Assembly: GCA_030583665.1 (NCBI GenBank)
Contig: CP129469.1
Location: 2,471,043 to 2,535,042, forward strand
Source: Candidatus Jettenia sp. AMX2
Lineage (GTDB): Bacteria > Planctomycetota > Brocadiia > Brocadiales > Brocadiaceae
Length of the DNA: 64,000 nucleotides
Direction of reading: 5' to 3'
Under the pieces are notes generated by a model. That model was not told where the DNA came from. It made no database searches and saw only the letters and a program-made list of their open reading frames with translations. Below, piece by piece: positions 8,906 through 18,632 of the stretch. The position numbers were made by a program, and so were the translations under genes. Within the stretch, counting starts at the first letter, position 1. Every line of letters starts with the position of its first letter.

Positions 8906-10147
8906 ATGGGAATATTTAACCTCATCGCAATCTTGCTCAGCCTCGCAGCGATATTCAGCTATATAAATCTTCGCCTAATAAAGCTTCCTACCACCATCGG
9001 TATCATGCTGATAGCAATTCTCACATCCGTGATTATCGTCATACTGGGTTTTCTGGGACATGGCGAAATTCACGAAAAAGCAGCCTACGCACTGAATCGG
9101 ATCGATTTCAATAAAACACTTATGAATGGCATGCTTAGTTTTCTCCTTTTTGCAGGAGCCTTACATGTCAACCTGGAAGACATGGCTAGACATAAGTATA
9201 TTATCAGCATACTTGCGACAGCCGGAATTGTAGCAAACACTTTTATCGTAGGTAGTATGGCATGGCTGGTATTCAGTATCGTGCACATTCCATTACCTTA
9301 TATTTATTGCCTTTTATTTGGTTCGCTTATTGCCCCGACTGATCCAATTGCGGTTGTGGGTATACTGAAAAAAGCAGGCATTTCGAAAAGCCTCGAAACT
9401 ACCATTACCGGAGAGAGTCTTTTTAATGATGGTGTGGCTGTGGTTGTGTTTTTGATACTTATCAGTATTGTGACTGGTGGACACGAAGTTACCCTTCAGC
9501 ACATCTCTTTTCTCTTTCTTGAAGAAGCCCTGGGTGGAATACTTTTTGGTTTTGTCACCGGTATGATTGCCTTCTGGATGCTCAAGGCCATCGACAACTA
9601 TCAGGTAGAGATACTGATTACCCTTGCGCTGGTTATGGGTGGCTATGCCCTTGCAAACATGCTCCATGTTTCAGGCCCTATAGCCGTAGTTGTAGCCGGA
9701 CTTCTCATTGGTAATAAAGGAAGATATCTTGCAATGAGCGAAAAAACACGCGAACACCTGGATTCTTTCTGGGAGTTGATCGACGAGGTTTTAAATGCTG
9801 TTCTTTTCCTCATGATCGGAATGGAAATACTGGTCGTTACGATAAAAACCACTTCTCTTATTGCCGGCATTATAATGATACCCGTTGTATTAATAGCCCG
9901 GTTTATAAGCGTGGGTATGCCAATTACCCTTATGCGTTTTATTAAAGAATTCGGTCCGAATACCATAAAAATACTCACATGGGGAGGTTTGCGGGGAGGC
10001 ATCTCTGTGGCACTTGCGCTGTCACTTCCTGCAGGAGAAGAACGGGAAATCTTGCTTGCAATAACTTACATCATAGTTGTATTTTCAATCCTTGTGCAGG
10101 GCTTAACCATCGGGCGTTATGTCACTTCATTAAAAACGTCCGAGTAA
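8906..10147 (+). CDS. CPA1-family Na+/H+ antiporter (NhaP-like)
   Basis: Inner-membrane cation/proton antiporter of about 413 residues with roughly twelve hydrophobic segments. The hallmark motifs are present: FAGALHVNLEDM, GSLIAPTDPIAVVGILKK and ESLFNDGVAVVVF, with the paired acidic residues (ND) of the CPA1 ion site. It ends without the long cytoplasmic tail of some members. I chose ATG 8906 because AGGAA lies before it and the protein then starts directly at the first membrane helix; an upstream in-frame ATG at 8813 would translate part of the 91-bp repeat. The transported ion cannot be told from sequence alone. Confidence 0.9.
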   Translation: MGIFNLIAILLSLAAIFSYINLRLIKLPTTIGIMLIAILTSVIIVILGFLGHGEIHEKAAYALNRIDFNKTLMNGMLSFLLFAGALHVNLEDMARHKYIISILATAGIVANTFIVGSMAWLVFSIVHIPLPYIYCLLFGSLIAPTDPIAVVGILKKAGISKSLETTITGESLFNDGVAVVVFLILISIVTGGHEVTLQHISFLFLEEALGGILFGFVTGMIAFWMLKAIDNYQVEILITLALVMGGYALANMLHVSGPIAVVVAGLLIGNKGRYLAMSEKTREHLDSFWELIDEVLNAVLFLMIGMEILVVTIKTTSLIAGIIMIPVVLIARFISVGMPITLMRFIKEFGPNTIKILTWGGLRGGISVALALSLPAGEEREILLAITYIIVVFSILVQGLTIGRYVTSLKTSE

Positions 10148-10229
10148 TTTTTATATTTGCAGGGTATAATAGATTTATTCAAAATGATATTCAATTATAT
10201 CCGTGCTATTTACAGAGAAACGAGAAAAT

Positions 10230-10799
10230 ATGCATAGTACAAAATCATCTGCCGTAAAAAACCCGTTATTGGTTATAGGAATTACTATCTTCCTTGGATT
10301 ATTTTTATCGACATCCTCCTTTGCTAAAACGGCCAAAGAGATTGACACAAATGTGAATGCCGCCCTTGACCGTTTTCGTACGGAGGTAAAAGGTGCAGAT
10401 GAATTCCTTAAAAGCGCAAAAGGCATGCTTGTGCTGCCAGGTGTTATTAAAGGAGGATTTGTCGTGGGCGGTGAATATGGTGAAGGAGCATTGCGAATCA
10501 AAGGTAAGACCGTTGATTACTACAGTATTGCATCCGCCTCCTATGGTTTTCAACTTGGTGGTCAGAAGAAAGATGTAATCCTCATCTTTATGCAGGAAGA
10601 AGCCCTTCAAAAATTCCGTGAAAGTTCTGGCTGGAAGGCAGGAGTAGACGGGTCGGTAGCCTTGGTAAACCTTGGTGCAGCCGCTTCTATCGATACAGCA
10701 AAAATCAATGAACCCATTGTCGGCTTCGTCTTTAGCCAGAAGGGACTGATGTACAATCTGACGCTCGAGGGCTCTAAGTTTACTAAACTCAAAAGATAG
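10230..10799 (+). CDS. SYLF-domain (YSC84-like) exported protein
   Basis: Protein of 189 residues with an N-terminal signal peptide (hydrophobic LLVIGITIFLGLFLSTSSFA) and a complete SYLF/YSC84 lipid-binding domain, recognisable by FLKSAKGMLVLPGVIKGGFVVGGEYGEG and the repeating Gly-rich strands up to the C-terminus. SYLF proteins bind phosphoinositides in eukaryotes; in bacteria they are periplasmic or lipoprotein-like proteins of uncertain role. The ATG at 10230 follows GAGAAACGAGAAAAT and starts directly before the signal peptide, so I prefer it to the in-frame start nine codons earlier. Confidence 0.85.
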   Translation: MHSTKSSAVKNPLLVIGITIFLGLFLSTSSFAKTAKEIDTNVNAALDRFRTEVKGADEFLKSAKGMLVLPGVIKGGFVVGGEYGEGALRIKGKTVDYYSIASASYGFQLGGQKKDVILIFMQEEALQKFRESSGWKAGVDGSVALVNLGAAASIDTAKINEPIVGFVFSQKGLMYNLTLEGSKFTKLKR

Positions 10800-10997
10800 T
10801 TTTTCAATGTAGTCAAAAAACTTTTTTCTTTAGAGACATACAGTAAGAAATTAATATTCAAAAAGGATATAAATATGATGAAAAATATTTTGTCTGTATC
10901 TGGATAGTGCATGCTCTGGAAAATATTTAAAGGAAAAATATAGAATAAACAGATACGCTTGTGGAAACAAGATATGAACGTAATGATCCTGTTTATT

Positions 10998-11558
10998 CTA
11001 TATTTTCACATAAACCCATACCTTTCCCCCCTCTCTTATCTCATCTGTTCTTTTTACAAGTCTTTTTTTATAGAGATTCAACAACCTTGTACCACTCGTA
11101 TTTGCTTCGAGCTTCATAACTTCCGAGAGATCTTTGGCTGTTATTTTTCCTCTTTTGAGGACTAAATCCAATGTCTCTTTCAAATAGTTATTGAGACTTC
11201 CCATAAGGATTTTGTTCCTGTCTTTCATTTGTGCCATGGCAGCAAGGTCTTTTCTTTCGAGTGCAACTTCTATATTTTCTTTCTGATTCTCATTGAGACC
11301 GGTTAGCACAATAAATTTATCTCCATATTCTCCGCCAAGAAGCCTTGATATCAGCTTGGCCACAACCTCATCGGCACATGAATAATCAATAATCCCTATC
11401 TTTGAAAAATCAAGGGCAATGATAGTACCTTCCTCTTCTTTCATAATATCTTTCTCAATACGTTCCCTTATTGTCTGACCTGAAGGCCTTGTGACAAGAT
11501 CGTTTGATCCATTTTTGAGTTCTTCTTTAAGGAGTTTGTAAAGATTATAAATTTGCAT
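10998..11558 (-). CDS. STAS-like DUF4325 protein with C-terminal helical domain
   Basis: Probable signalling protein. The middle (about residues 25-80 from the chosen start) looks like the STAS-like DUF4325 fold: SGQTIRERIEKDIMKEEEGTIIALDFSKIGIIDYSCADEVV, which resembles anti-anti-sigma factors. The C-terminal ~70 residues look like a small winged-helix (KGRITAKDL-type pattern, read here as KRGKITAKDLSEVMKLEANTSGTRLLNLYKKRLV). DUF4325 proteins usually sit beside an HATPase_c protein; a candidate partner is encoded at 21279-22121, on the far side of the restriction island. I chose the ATG at 11558 (AAAGAAACG upstream); longer in-frame starts up to 11603 exist. Confidence 0.7.
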   Translation of the reverse strand: MQIYNLYKLLKEELKNGSNDLVTRPSGQTIRERIEKDIMKEEEGTIIALDFSKIGIIDYSCADEVVAKLISRLLGGEYGDKFIVLTGLNENQKENIEVALERKDLAAMAQMKDRNKILMGSLNNYLKETLDLVLKRGKITAKDLSEVMKLEANTSGTRLLNLYKKRLVKRTDEIREGGKVWVYVKI

Positions 11559-11666
11559 AACGTTTCTTTTTGTATTTTGAGTTACCACCATACTACTAAC
11601 CACTATCTACTGATTAACCGATAAAAACCATTCCTTTGAATTAAGCCTTCGGCGAATTTAGCAACG

Positions 11667-11696
11667 TGTAGTGGCAAGGCGCGCCTTGCCACTACA
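11667..11696. repeat. 30-bp perfect palindrome
   Basis: Arms TGTAGTGGCAAGGCG and its exact complement meet at GGCGCGCC. It lies in the gap between the DUF4325 gene and the GIY-YIG gene, at the edge of the restriction island. It may be a REP-like repeat or a bidirectional hairpin; no T-run follows. Confidence 0.7.
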
Positions 11697-11840
11697 TGAT
11701 TGGTTTGAAATTCTTATACATTAAATATACAAATAAACTTTTTCTTAATTTAAAGAAGTTTACCTACAAGTTGTCCAAAATCTGTTATTTCTTCCCAACC
11801 ATGTTTTTTAACGGTAACTTCATCATTAATGATATTTTGC

Positions 11841-12749
11841 TTATTTTGCTAATCGAAATTGTGTTATATCTATTATGTTAATTGTGTAGTATAGGTTGAT
11901 GGTATCTTCTTTAAAATTTATATAAACATCTATGGTATTTTGCTTATATTTTGAAAGATCAGTTATAACCTTTTGAACTTCCTTAAGAGGAATAAGTAAC
12001 ACACCACCCCTTGGAACTAAAAGGTAACCATCCCCTTCTTGTAAAGAATCCTTAAATCTATCACGGAAAGTAATTTGCCAATGTTTTGGATTGTTTTTGG
12101 GTTTGGGGCTTCCAGGTCTAATATATGTTTTTTTACCGTTTATGATGGCTTCATCCGCCCTCCACGTATCAAGCTTATATCCTTTCTTTTCCAATATGGT
12201 TTTCAATTCATCTCTGTGAATCTCTTCCTGTCCTGGCTTCTCAAGGAGTTTAACAATCAAATTCTTTTTCATAAGTAGAAAATCAAACTCATCCTTTAAT
12301 GCCTGAAATAAGGATTTTTGCTGTGGATTATGTTTTAGTGGTTCTCCTTGTGCAACAACTGAATATCGGTTTGCTTTGAATAATGAAATCAAATATAATT
12401 CTAATGATTTCCTTATGACGGAATCATTAAAATTGGACTGAAATGCCGATCTGCCATCATTGATAATAACAGCCCTGTCCCAATGCTTGATCTTATCTTC
12501 AGGGGAATTTATGTGGGTTTTAAGCCTGTTATAAATATCTTTTGCTTCACCGATGTATACCTTCCTGGATGTAGCGTCAAATAGGATGTAGATACCCGGA
12601 TATTCAAGATTTCCCCATTCTTTCTTTAACATTTCCAGTGCATGTAATTTTTTCGGAATATCCCAAGAATGTAAGTGACATGTTGTCTTTGCCCTGATTA
12701 TTCCATCACCATTTTTTATATCCTGATGATATCCAAATTTGTCTTCCAT
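11841..12749 (-). CDS. GIY-YIG nuclease, probable restriction endonuclease
   Basis: A GIY-YIG catalytic domain spans about residues 50-85: YPGIYILFDATSRKVYIGEAKD, with the Tyr pair, an Arg in the following helix (YNRLKTH) and a downstream Glu. The remaining ~200 residues are unassigned and may bind DNA or recognise the site. The gene ends a minus-strand run and starts 15 bases after a DNA methyltransferase, the arrangement of a type II restriction-modification pair, so I infer a restriction enzyme (Eco29kI and related enzymes use this fold). A stand-alone homing-type nuclease is less likely given the neighbour. The target sequence is unknown. Confidence 0.7.
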   Translation of the reverse strand: MEDKFGYHQDIKNGDGIIRAKTTCHLHSWDIPKKLHALEMLKKEWGNLEYPGIYILFDATSRKVYIGEAKDIYNRLKTHINSPEDKIKHWDRAVIINDGRSAFQSNFNDSVIRKSLELYLISLFKANRYSVVAQGEPLKHNPQQKSLFQALKDEFDFLLMKKNLIVKLLEKPGQEEIHRDELKTILEKKGYKLDTWRADEAIINGKKTYIRPGSPKPKNNPKHWQITFRDRFKDSLQEGDGYLLVPRGGVLLIPLKEVQKVITDLSKYKQNTIDVYINFKEDTINLYYTINIIDITQFRLAK

Positions 12750-12764
12750 TGTTCTGTATTCCTC

Positions 12765-14132
12765 TTAATTCCTTTTTAGGGTAATTATGGTTTCTCTTAG
12801 TCTATAATTTCTTACCTGACCGGACCGACGATTCCGTGCTTTTTCTATCTTTTCAATTGTGAGTCCGAGTTCCGTTCCAATTTTGGCTAACAATAAATCT
12901 GTAGGTATATAAACATCAGCAATCAAACTATCGCCAACAACGAGAATAAAACGACTATTTGGTTTAAGAGACTTTGTGACTATACTCATGACCTTATACA
13001 TATCATCGAAATATTTATGCACGATATGGGGCATATCACTTCTCCGGTAATTACCTCTTCTTTTTATATTTTTCTCGATATTTGTTTTTATTTCTTCTAT
13101 CCAATTATTTGAGTATTTAGAGTTTGACTGAGCAAATGTCTTGATTAATCCTTTGGATACGTTGTCACAAACAACGAGGCTGTCCTTTACTTTTTTGGCG
13201 TCTTTTGACTCTTTGGTAAAACCAAGCCATGCCATTTCAATCTTGTAGTTCATAACATAGTCAAGTCCATTCATATACGGCGGTGAGGTAATGACAAAAT
13301 CAAAAAAATGTTTATGCCTGCATTCCATCGCATTGACAAGCAAAATCTTACCCTCAACAAAGAGATTCTTTTTATATTTGGACTGAAGAACTTCCAGGTC
13401 TCTACAAATGTCTTTAATCTTATGTTCCATAAGTATCCAGGGGGTGTTGTCGGCTACTTTTTTACCTTTCCAGTATCCGAGGCAGGGAGTTCTTTTAAGA
13501 TTGCTGCAATCGATCAAAATTGAAGAAAATGCAAGCAGGATGAGGTTTTTAACCTTCGTATATTCTTTCGTTTTTGTAGGAATAGAATCAATTCCACCCT
13601 TGAGAAATTCTAAGTTGCTTAGTACTCCTGGATTGAATTGATTTTTGGATTTAAGAAAATCAGGGGCAGGGGTTTTCAAGTCTTTAGGGATGGATGAAAA
13701 TATTTCCTGGAATAATTTAGGGTCAACGTCCCATGAGTTAACTTTTATATCTGCAATAAACTGAAGGAGCGGATTTAACTCAGTTCCTGTAGATTTATAA
13801 CCATTTAGTTTGCTTTGGGTGAGGACGGTTCCACAGCCCGCAAAGGGGTCAAGAATAACGGGCGATTTATAATCATCCTTATATTGATCAAGTATTGACT
13901 GTACAAATGCAGCGGAAAAGCCCTGAATATAGGGTGCCCACCTGTGAACATGCTCGCCAAAGTTTGATGTAAACTGTATCGGCTGACTTCTTTCAACAAT
14001 CTCGACACATAATTCTTTTAAGTAAGGTTTTGAATCAACATCGCATGAGCCACCAAACTTTGGGGAAGAAAGTACGTTTTTCTTCCTGACGTTGGTTGTA
14101 TTGTTATCTGTGAAGGGTAATTTTAGTTGCAT
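12765..14132 (-). CDS. DNA methyltransferase (N4-cytosine or N6-adenine type)
   Basis: SAM-dependent amino-methyltransferase of 455 residues. The SAM-binding motif I is ILDPFAGCGTVLTQ (about residues 95-110) and the catalytic motif is VITSPPYMNGLDYV (about residue 285). The TSPPY form is commonest in N4-cytosine methyltransferases but also occurs in N6-adenine enzymes. The order motif I then motif IV is visible. It probably protects host DNA against the GIY-YIG nuclease encoded 15 bases downstream. The upstream 755-residue nuclease-like gene lies 18 bases away, so all three may be one transcript. Confidence 0.85.
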   Translation of the reverse strand: MQLKLPFTDNNTTNVRKKNVLSSPKFGGSCDVDSKPYLKELCVEIVERSQPIQFTSNFGEHVHRWAPYIQGFSAAFVQSILDQYKDDYKSPVILDPFAGCGTVLTQSKLNGYKSTGTELNPLLQFIADIKVNSWDVDPKLFQEIFSSIPKDLKTPAPDFLKSKNQFNPGVLSNLEFLKGGIDSIPTKTKEYTKVKNLILLAFSSILIDCSNLKRTPCLGYWKGKKVADNTPWILMEHKIKDICRDLEVLQSKYKKNLFVEGKILLVNAMECRHKHFFDFVITSPPYMNGLDYVMNYKIEMAWLGFTKESKDAKKVKDSLVVCDNVSKGLIKTFAQSNSKYSNNWIEEIKTNIEKNIKRRGNYRRSDMPHIVHKYFDDMYKVMSIVTKSLKPNSRFILVVGDSLIADVYIPTDLLLAKIGTELGLTIEKIEKARNRRSGQVRNYRLRETIITLKRN

Positions 14133-14150
14133 TTTTATTTTAAATTGTTG

Positions 14151-16418
14151 TCAAACACTAACAAATGCATGAACTAAACCGCACTTGTTTACAATATTAC
14201 CAATAGCTATCCAATATTCCATATTAGTTTGCTCTTTTTTCCTCAGGGAATAATCTAACAACATCTTTTCCAAGCTAGAATTATCTAATCCTTTTACACA
14301 AACAAAGGTAACACCAGTTTGAATGGATTGCTTATAAAAGAGCGTAAAGTCATGAATTCTTCCATCCGATTTAGTTCTCTCGCGTTGTTGCTTTACTAAT
14401 TTTTCAAATTCTGTTCTATCTTTTTTGCTCATTTCAAGTAGCAAATTTGTAATGTCAAGGTAATTTAACTTACCACTACCTTCTAACTCATTGATTAACT
14501 GTTTAAAGATATTTGATATTTTCTGAGAAGGTTTAGGTGCGTACGTTTTTCTTACGCCATTTATATAAAAATAGTAATCATCTATTTCAGTGGTATATGA
14601 AAGAAGCCTATAGTGATCTAAACCAGACTTTGGCAGTTCTTCAAAATACAATCCTTCCTTTAAATACTGGCCAAACCAATCGAGTTCATCGTGAGCTTCT
14701 GCAATACCTAATTCATTTATTCTAAGACGTCTTTTTAAATAGTGAATTAGTTGCGATGGAAAGTCGATTAATTCACAAATAACTCTGAGGTCGAATAAAC
14801 AAACAGCCCAAGGCAAATCGTTGTCTTCGAAGATTCCTAGTTCTTTGGTTTTATATAAAGCAGGAGTAAAAGCATTGAGTGGTTCTAATGTTATAGTAAG
14901 TAAGAATGTGGATTTGAATTTACTTTTATCAATTGTTAAGATTTTTCCATCTGATAATTCAAAAATTGGTTCTGATGTTTCAGATATATAATTTCTAGCT
15001 CTGATAGCTTGGGCATGAGCTTCCGCTATTAACTTCTTTAAATCTCTTACAATTCTATCTGGACCTCCACGCCTTGCTGGTGAAGATAAACCACCAGCTT
15101 TACACTCAATAAGCATCAGCGTGTTGTCGAATATTATCAAACCATCAAGTTCAAAATTTATCGTCTGAGAATCTTTTTCTAATTTATATTTGAGATTTTT
15201 ATAAATTTTAGCTTCCTTTAACACATTTCCCAGCAGTTTTAAACTCTCATCCTCAAGATAATTTTTCCTTACTTTTTCGTAGGATTTCCATAAAGAATCA
15301 TTCTTAATAATTTCTTCGAGTCTTGGTTTTATTGCCCACAACAATAAAGAAAATGAAGGGCACATATACCTTTCATCGTGATATATAATGGGCTGTGTTT
15401 TTAAAGGATGAATTGGTGCAGGTATGCAAAAATCTGCATCTATTGAACCAAAAGATAAGGAAAAGATATTTAGAAATGATTTAATTATTTCTATAGGGAG
15501 TGTAGCAGCTTCGGCAAGTTCCTTCGGGGAAAAAGAATGTATTAACCCAAGTCCAAAGAAAAACCAACTTCCAAGACAAATCCTTATCTTCTTTTTAGCA
15601 TCTTGCTCAGAAAGCATACTTAAAGTCTTTATCACTTCCTCTGGATATTTGTTTGAATTACACTTGCCTTTCTTGTATTGTATTACTTCCTTTAAAAGTT
15701 GCGTCTCAGAATCTTTTGCCTTCCTTCTACGCTCACAGAGGCGATTTTCTACTAAACTTGCGATTCCCTTTACTAAACTTACTGCTTCATCAATATTAAA
15801 CCCTATCTTTGATTTAAGAATTTCGTTAAGAGGTAAAAATAGTGTTTTCAGTGTATCTTCTAAATGATGTGGATAGCCTGGATTGCGAACATATAATTCT
15901 TTTATAATAGTCTTAAATCTGAGATTTTCTATAGGAGAAGGGGGTAGGTAATCTTCTTTGTGATTGAAAGCATGTTCTGATATGTAATACCAAAGTGTGT
16001 CTCTAAAAATATCTTCAATACTAGCCTGTGTCTTTTCAACATCGAGGCTATTTATAAAACAAACCTTTCCGCTCGAAAAAGGATGTTTAAGGCAAAGTAA
16101 AGTAAGATATTCAATAAATGCAAAACTTCCTCTATGTAAATATTCTTTATACGTTTCAGGGTTTATGATTGTATTTTTAAAAGCAATATGAGCAATAATA
16201 TCAAATGAGTTAAACTTTTGTAGTAAGTGTTCAAATTTCTCGGCTTTTGTCTTAATACTTAACGGTATCGTTTTATGGTATTCAGCAAGTTTTGATATAA
16301 GTCTATGGTGATCTTCTTTTGATCTATTAGTACTGATCGCAATAAATCTACCATTGCGTTCCATTCTGAAAATTCCAAAATCAAAAGTTTCTACATCTTT
16401 ATTTTTGTTCATATTCAT
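14151..16418 (-). CDS. large protein with PD-(D/E)XK nuclease-like core
   Basis: I do not recognise the full protein (755 residues). Near residues 420-445 it has a restriction-nuclease-like core: INFELDGLIIFDNTLMLIECKAGG, that is an acidic residue, then E-C-K, as in NERD and Mrr-type nucleases. The rest is mostly helical. It sits between two methyltransferase genes in a restriction island, 18 bases before the downstream methyltransferase, so a role in restriction or phage defence is likely. It might be part of the GIY-YIG system or a separate defence gene. Codon use is strongly AT-rich, like the neighbours. Confidence 0.6.
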   Translation of the reverse strand: MNMNKNKDVETFDFGIFRMERNGRFIAISTNRSKEDHHRLISKLAEYHKTIPLSIKTKAEKFEHLLQKFNSFDIIAHIAFKNTIINPETYKEYLHRGSFAFIEYLTLLCLKHPFSSGKVCFINSLDVEKTQASIEDIFRDTLWYYISEHAFNHKEDYLPPSPIENLRFKTIIKELYVRNPGYPHHLEDTLKTLFLPLNEILKSKIGFNIDEAVSLVKGIASLVENRLCERRRKAKDSETQLLKEVIQYKKGKCNSNKYPEEVIKTLSMLSEQDAKKKIRICLGSWFFFGLGLIHSFSPKELAEAATLPIEIIKSFLNIFSLSFGSIDADFCIPAPIHPLKTQPIIYHDERYMCPSFSLLLWAIKPRLEEIIKNDSLWKSYEKVRKNYLEDESLKLLGNVLKEAKIYKNLKYKLEKDSQTINFELDGLIIFDNTLMLIECKAGGLSSPARRGGPDRIVRDLKKLIAEAHAQAIRARNYISETSEPIFELSDGKILTIDKSKFKSTFLLTITLEPLNAFTPALYKTKELGIFEDNDLPWAVCLFDLRVICELIDFPSQLIHYLKRRLRINELGIAEAHDELDWFGQYLKEGLYFEELPKSGLDHYRLLSYTTEIDDYYFYINGVRKTYAPKPSQKISNIFKQLINELEGSGKLNYLDITNLLLEMSKKDRTEFEKLVKQQRERTKSDGRIHDFTLFYKQSIQTGVTFVCVKGLDNSSLEKMLLDYSLRKKEQTNMEYWIAIGNIVNKCGLVHAFVSV

Positions 16419-16455
16419 TTACAATAATTTTTTAGTTTTGTTTTTAAAATATGCT

Positions 16456-16743
16456 TTATTGCTTTTTACATAACTTTCTGACACACATTTCAACACATTC
16501 CTTGCTTTTTTCATTACCTATACCACTGCAATAGTCTCTTTGTTTAAAATAAGGTAGAGAGGTAATTATCAGATTTATTTTGTTGTCCGGAATTAATTTC
16601 AATGTGGATAAGTTATCTACATTTATTACATTATCCAAGAGACTCTCAAACAAACTTATTCTATTGGTGATGTAATATTGTGCCATGGATTCTTTGATTT
16701 CAAATTTACTAGTTTTTGAAGATGTTTTTCTTTTCATAATCAT
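16456..16743 (-). pseudogene. truncated DNA methyltransferase
   Basis: Ninety-five residues corresponding to the start of a beta-class amino-methyltransferase: INLIITSLPYFKQRDY is the catalytic region, normally ITSPPYxxxRDY, and GNEKSKECVEMCV matches the helix that follows. The catalytic motif reads SLPY instead of SPPY, and the protein stops where the SAM-binding half should begin. Its ATG overlaps the stop codon of the BsuBI/PstI-like endonuclease (ATGA). I read it as a decayed remnant, inactive as encoded. Confidence 0.6.
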
Positions 16744-17030
16744 TTTATGTCCGAATGGATTCTTTCAAAATGCACAATATTATTCGGCTCATTCTCAATC
16801 CACACACTACTTCCCCATGCAATTTCTTCAACGAATCTTCTAAAAACAGATCGGGAAGGAAAAGCGGTAACATAGTTGATTTTGTATCCCAATTTACCTG
16901 ATCCTTTTGTAAGCTTCTGTAGCTGCTCAAGACGTATATGGTTTATCGGACCACTGCTCGTTACTGCTTCAACAATCACAAGATGTTTTTCATGTTCGGA
17001 AAGAAGAATAACGTCTGGCAATGATTCAGC
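16740..17030 (-). pseudogene. BsuBI/PstI-like restriction endonuclease, C-terminal part (split by IS)
   Basis: The C-terminal catalytic domain of a BsuBI/PstI-family type II endonuclease, with ESLPDVILLSEHEKHLVIVE and AVTSSGPINHIRLEQL. Asp of LPD, Glu of VEAV and the later polar residues fit a PD-(D/E)XK-like site. The N-terminal part lies at 18633-19277, on the other side of an IS3 element. Removing the element and one copy of its 3-bp target duplication joins the parts in frame (PIDT-AESLPDV) into a protein of about 311 residues, close to the 310-330 usual for the family. The fragment lacks its own ATG. Confidence 0.85.
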
Positions 17031-17103
17031 AGTCCCTCAGTGTCTATAATAGTTGGACATTTTCCTTGTAATAGTTTAGTGTAGGGCGAGGAGGAAAACA
17101 ACT

Positions 17104-17592
17104 ATGAAAAATAATGAGAAAAGCAAAGAAAATACTTTACAAGCGTTGGTGGAACCGGAGAGAGCCCGTAGGGCGAACGGAGGTTCCACCAACGCTCCTG
17201 CTGGCAATTGTGTCCCCGACCCAGAGGTGTCAGAAAAAGCAGCAAGACGTAAGTTTACTGCACAGTATAAGATTCGCATCCTTCGGGAGGCCGATGCCTG
17301 CACAAATCTCGGGCAGATTGGAGCACTCTTGAGAAGGGAAGGTCTTTATTCGTCTAATCTCACTACCTGGCGCCGTCAACTGGAACGTGGCACCTTGGAG
17401 GCGCTTTCTCCAAAACGACGCGGACCAAAGGAGAAAAAATCTGATCCGGCAGCACGACGTATCAAAGAACTTGAATGCGAAATTAATTCTCTTCAGCAAA
17501 GGCTCAAACAGGCTGAAACCATTATCGAGATTCAAAAAAAAATCTCAGAAATGTTGAATATCCATTCCACTCTGATAGGAGAAAACAGATGA
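17104..17592 (+). CDS. IS3-family transposase OrfA
   Basis: DNA-binding subunit of 162 residues. A helix-turn-helix (about residues 50-95: RRKFTAQYKIRILREADA, then LRREGLYSSNLTTWRRQ) is followed by a coiled coil (about 118-150, IKELECEINSLQQRLKQAE) of the type that mediates OrfA dimerisation. The first 45 residues form a variable extension. Its stop codon overlaps the start of orfB as ATGA, so OrfB is probably made by translational coupling rather than the frameshift common in this family. Confidence 0.92.
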   Translation: MKNNEKSKENTLQALVEPERARRANGGSTNAPAGNCVPDPEVSEKAARRKFTAQYKIRILREADACTNLGQIGALLRREGLYSSNLTTWRRQLERGTLEALSPKRRGPKEKKSDPAARRIKELECEINSLQQRLKQAETIIEIQKKISEMLNIHSTLIGENR

Positions 17593-18584
17593 TGCTTGCC
17601 GTTGAATCACTTGCCAAAGAGATTCGTATGAAAAATGCCTGTGAAACGTTGGGCATCCCACGGGCAAGTTATTACTACTACCAGAAAAATATTCAGCAAA
17701 GGCGTATCACGGTAAAACCACCTCTGGCATTGTCTCCCACGGAGGAACACATCATACTTGATACCTTACACTCTGAGCGTTTTTGTGATAAGTCTCCCCG
17801 GCAAGTATATACAACCCTCCTGGATGAAGGGGTCTATCTGTGTTCTGTAAGAACTCTGTATCGTCTCCTGGAAAAACACCACGAGGTAAGGGAACGAAGA
17901 AACCTGTTACGTCACCCCGTATATCAGAAACCTGAACTCCTGGCAACTGCTCCCAATCAGGTATGGTCCTGGGATATCACAAAACTGAAAGGGCCAACAA
18001 AATGGAGTTATTTTTATCTCTATGTGATCCTTGACATCTTCAGTCGCTATGTGGTCGGCTGGATGGTTGCACACAGGGAACAAGCGGCTCTGGCTGAAAG
18101 GTTGATACGTGAGACTGCCAACAAACAGGGTATTCAACCTGGACAACTGATTATTCATGCTGACCGGGGATCAAGTATGACTTCTAAACCAGTTGCCTTT
18201 CTGCTCTCTGACCTGGGGATTACAAAAAGCCACTCCAGGCCTTACGTCAGTAATGATAATCCCTATTCTGAATCACAGTTTAAAACCCTTAAGTATCATC
18301 CTGAATTCCCTGGATTTTTTACCTCTATTGAATCTTCCAGAATATTCTGTAAGAATTTCTTTCTCTGGTACAATACGAAACACTATCATTCAGGCATCGG
18401 ACTCTTTACTCCCGAATCTGTTCATTATGGACGTACAGATCATATTGTGAAAGAACGAAGCCGTGTGTTAAAGACCGCTTTTGAAAAACATCCGGAACGG
18501 TTCAAGGGAAAAGTACCTGAACCTCCACGTTTACCACAGGCTGCATGGATTAATCAACCAAAACGGGAAAATACACTATCGTGA
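17589..18584 (+). CDS. IS3-family transposase OrfB (DDE integrase)
   Basis: Catalytic subunit of 331 residues. It has an N-terminal HTH_21-like helix-turn-helix region, then the retroviral-integrase-like core with DDE residues in VWSWDITKLKG, IIHADRGSSMTS and NPYSESQFKTLKY, the last two about 35 residues apart. The frame is complete, ending just before the right end of the element. The decayed copy at 34180-35684 is its paralogue. Confidence 0.93.
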   Translation: MMLAVESLAKEIRMKNACETLGIPRASYYYYQKNIQQRRITVKPPLALSPTEEHIILDTLHSERFCDKSPRQVYTTLLDEGVYLCSVRTLYRLLEKHHEVRERRNLLRHPVYQKPELLATAPNQVWSWDITKLKGPTKWSYFYLYVILDIFSRYVVGWMVAHREQAALAERLIRETANKQGIQPGQLIIHADRGSSMTSKPVAFLLSDLGITKSHSRPYVSNDNPYSESQFKTLKYHPEFPGFFTSIESSRIFCKNFFLWYNTKHYHSGIGLFTPESVHYGRTDHIVKERSRVLKTAFEKHPERFKGKVPEPPRLPQAAWINQPKRENTLS

Positions 18585-18632
18585 GAGTCTAAATTCTTTA
18601 AAAAAATGTCTAATTTTCATTGACACATTCCG

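Larger units (their letters stand above)
17034..18632 (+). mobile_element. IS3-family insertion sequence, intact copy
   Basis: 1599 bp, inserted into the endonuclease gene. A 3-bp direct duplication AGT flanks it (17031-17033 and 18633-18635). The ends are related but imperfect inverted repeats: left TGTCTATAATAGTTGGACAT, right (reverse strand) TGTCAATGAAAATTAGACAT. It carries overlapping orfA and orfB with full catalytic residues. A second, decayed copy is at 34129-35737, and single ends are at 8658-8687 and 43862-43924. Confidence 0.95.
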
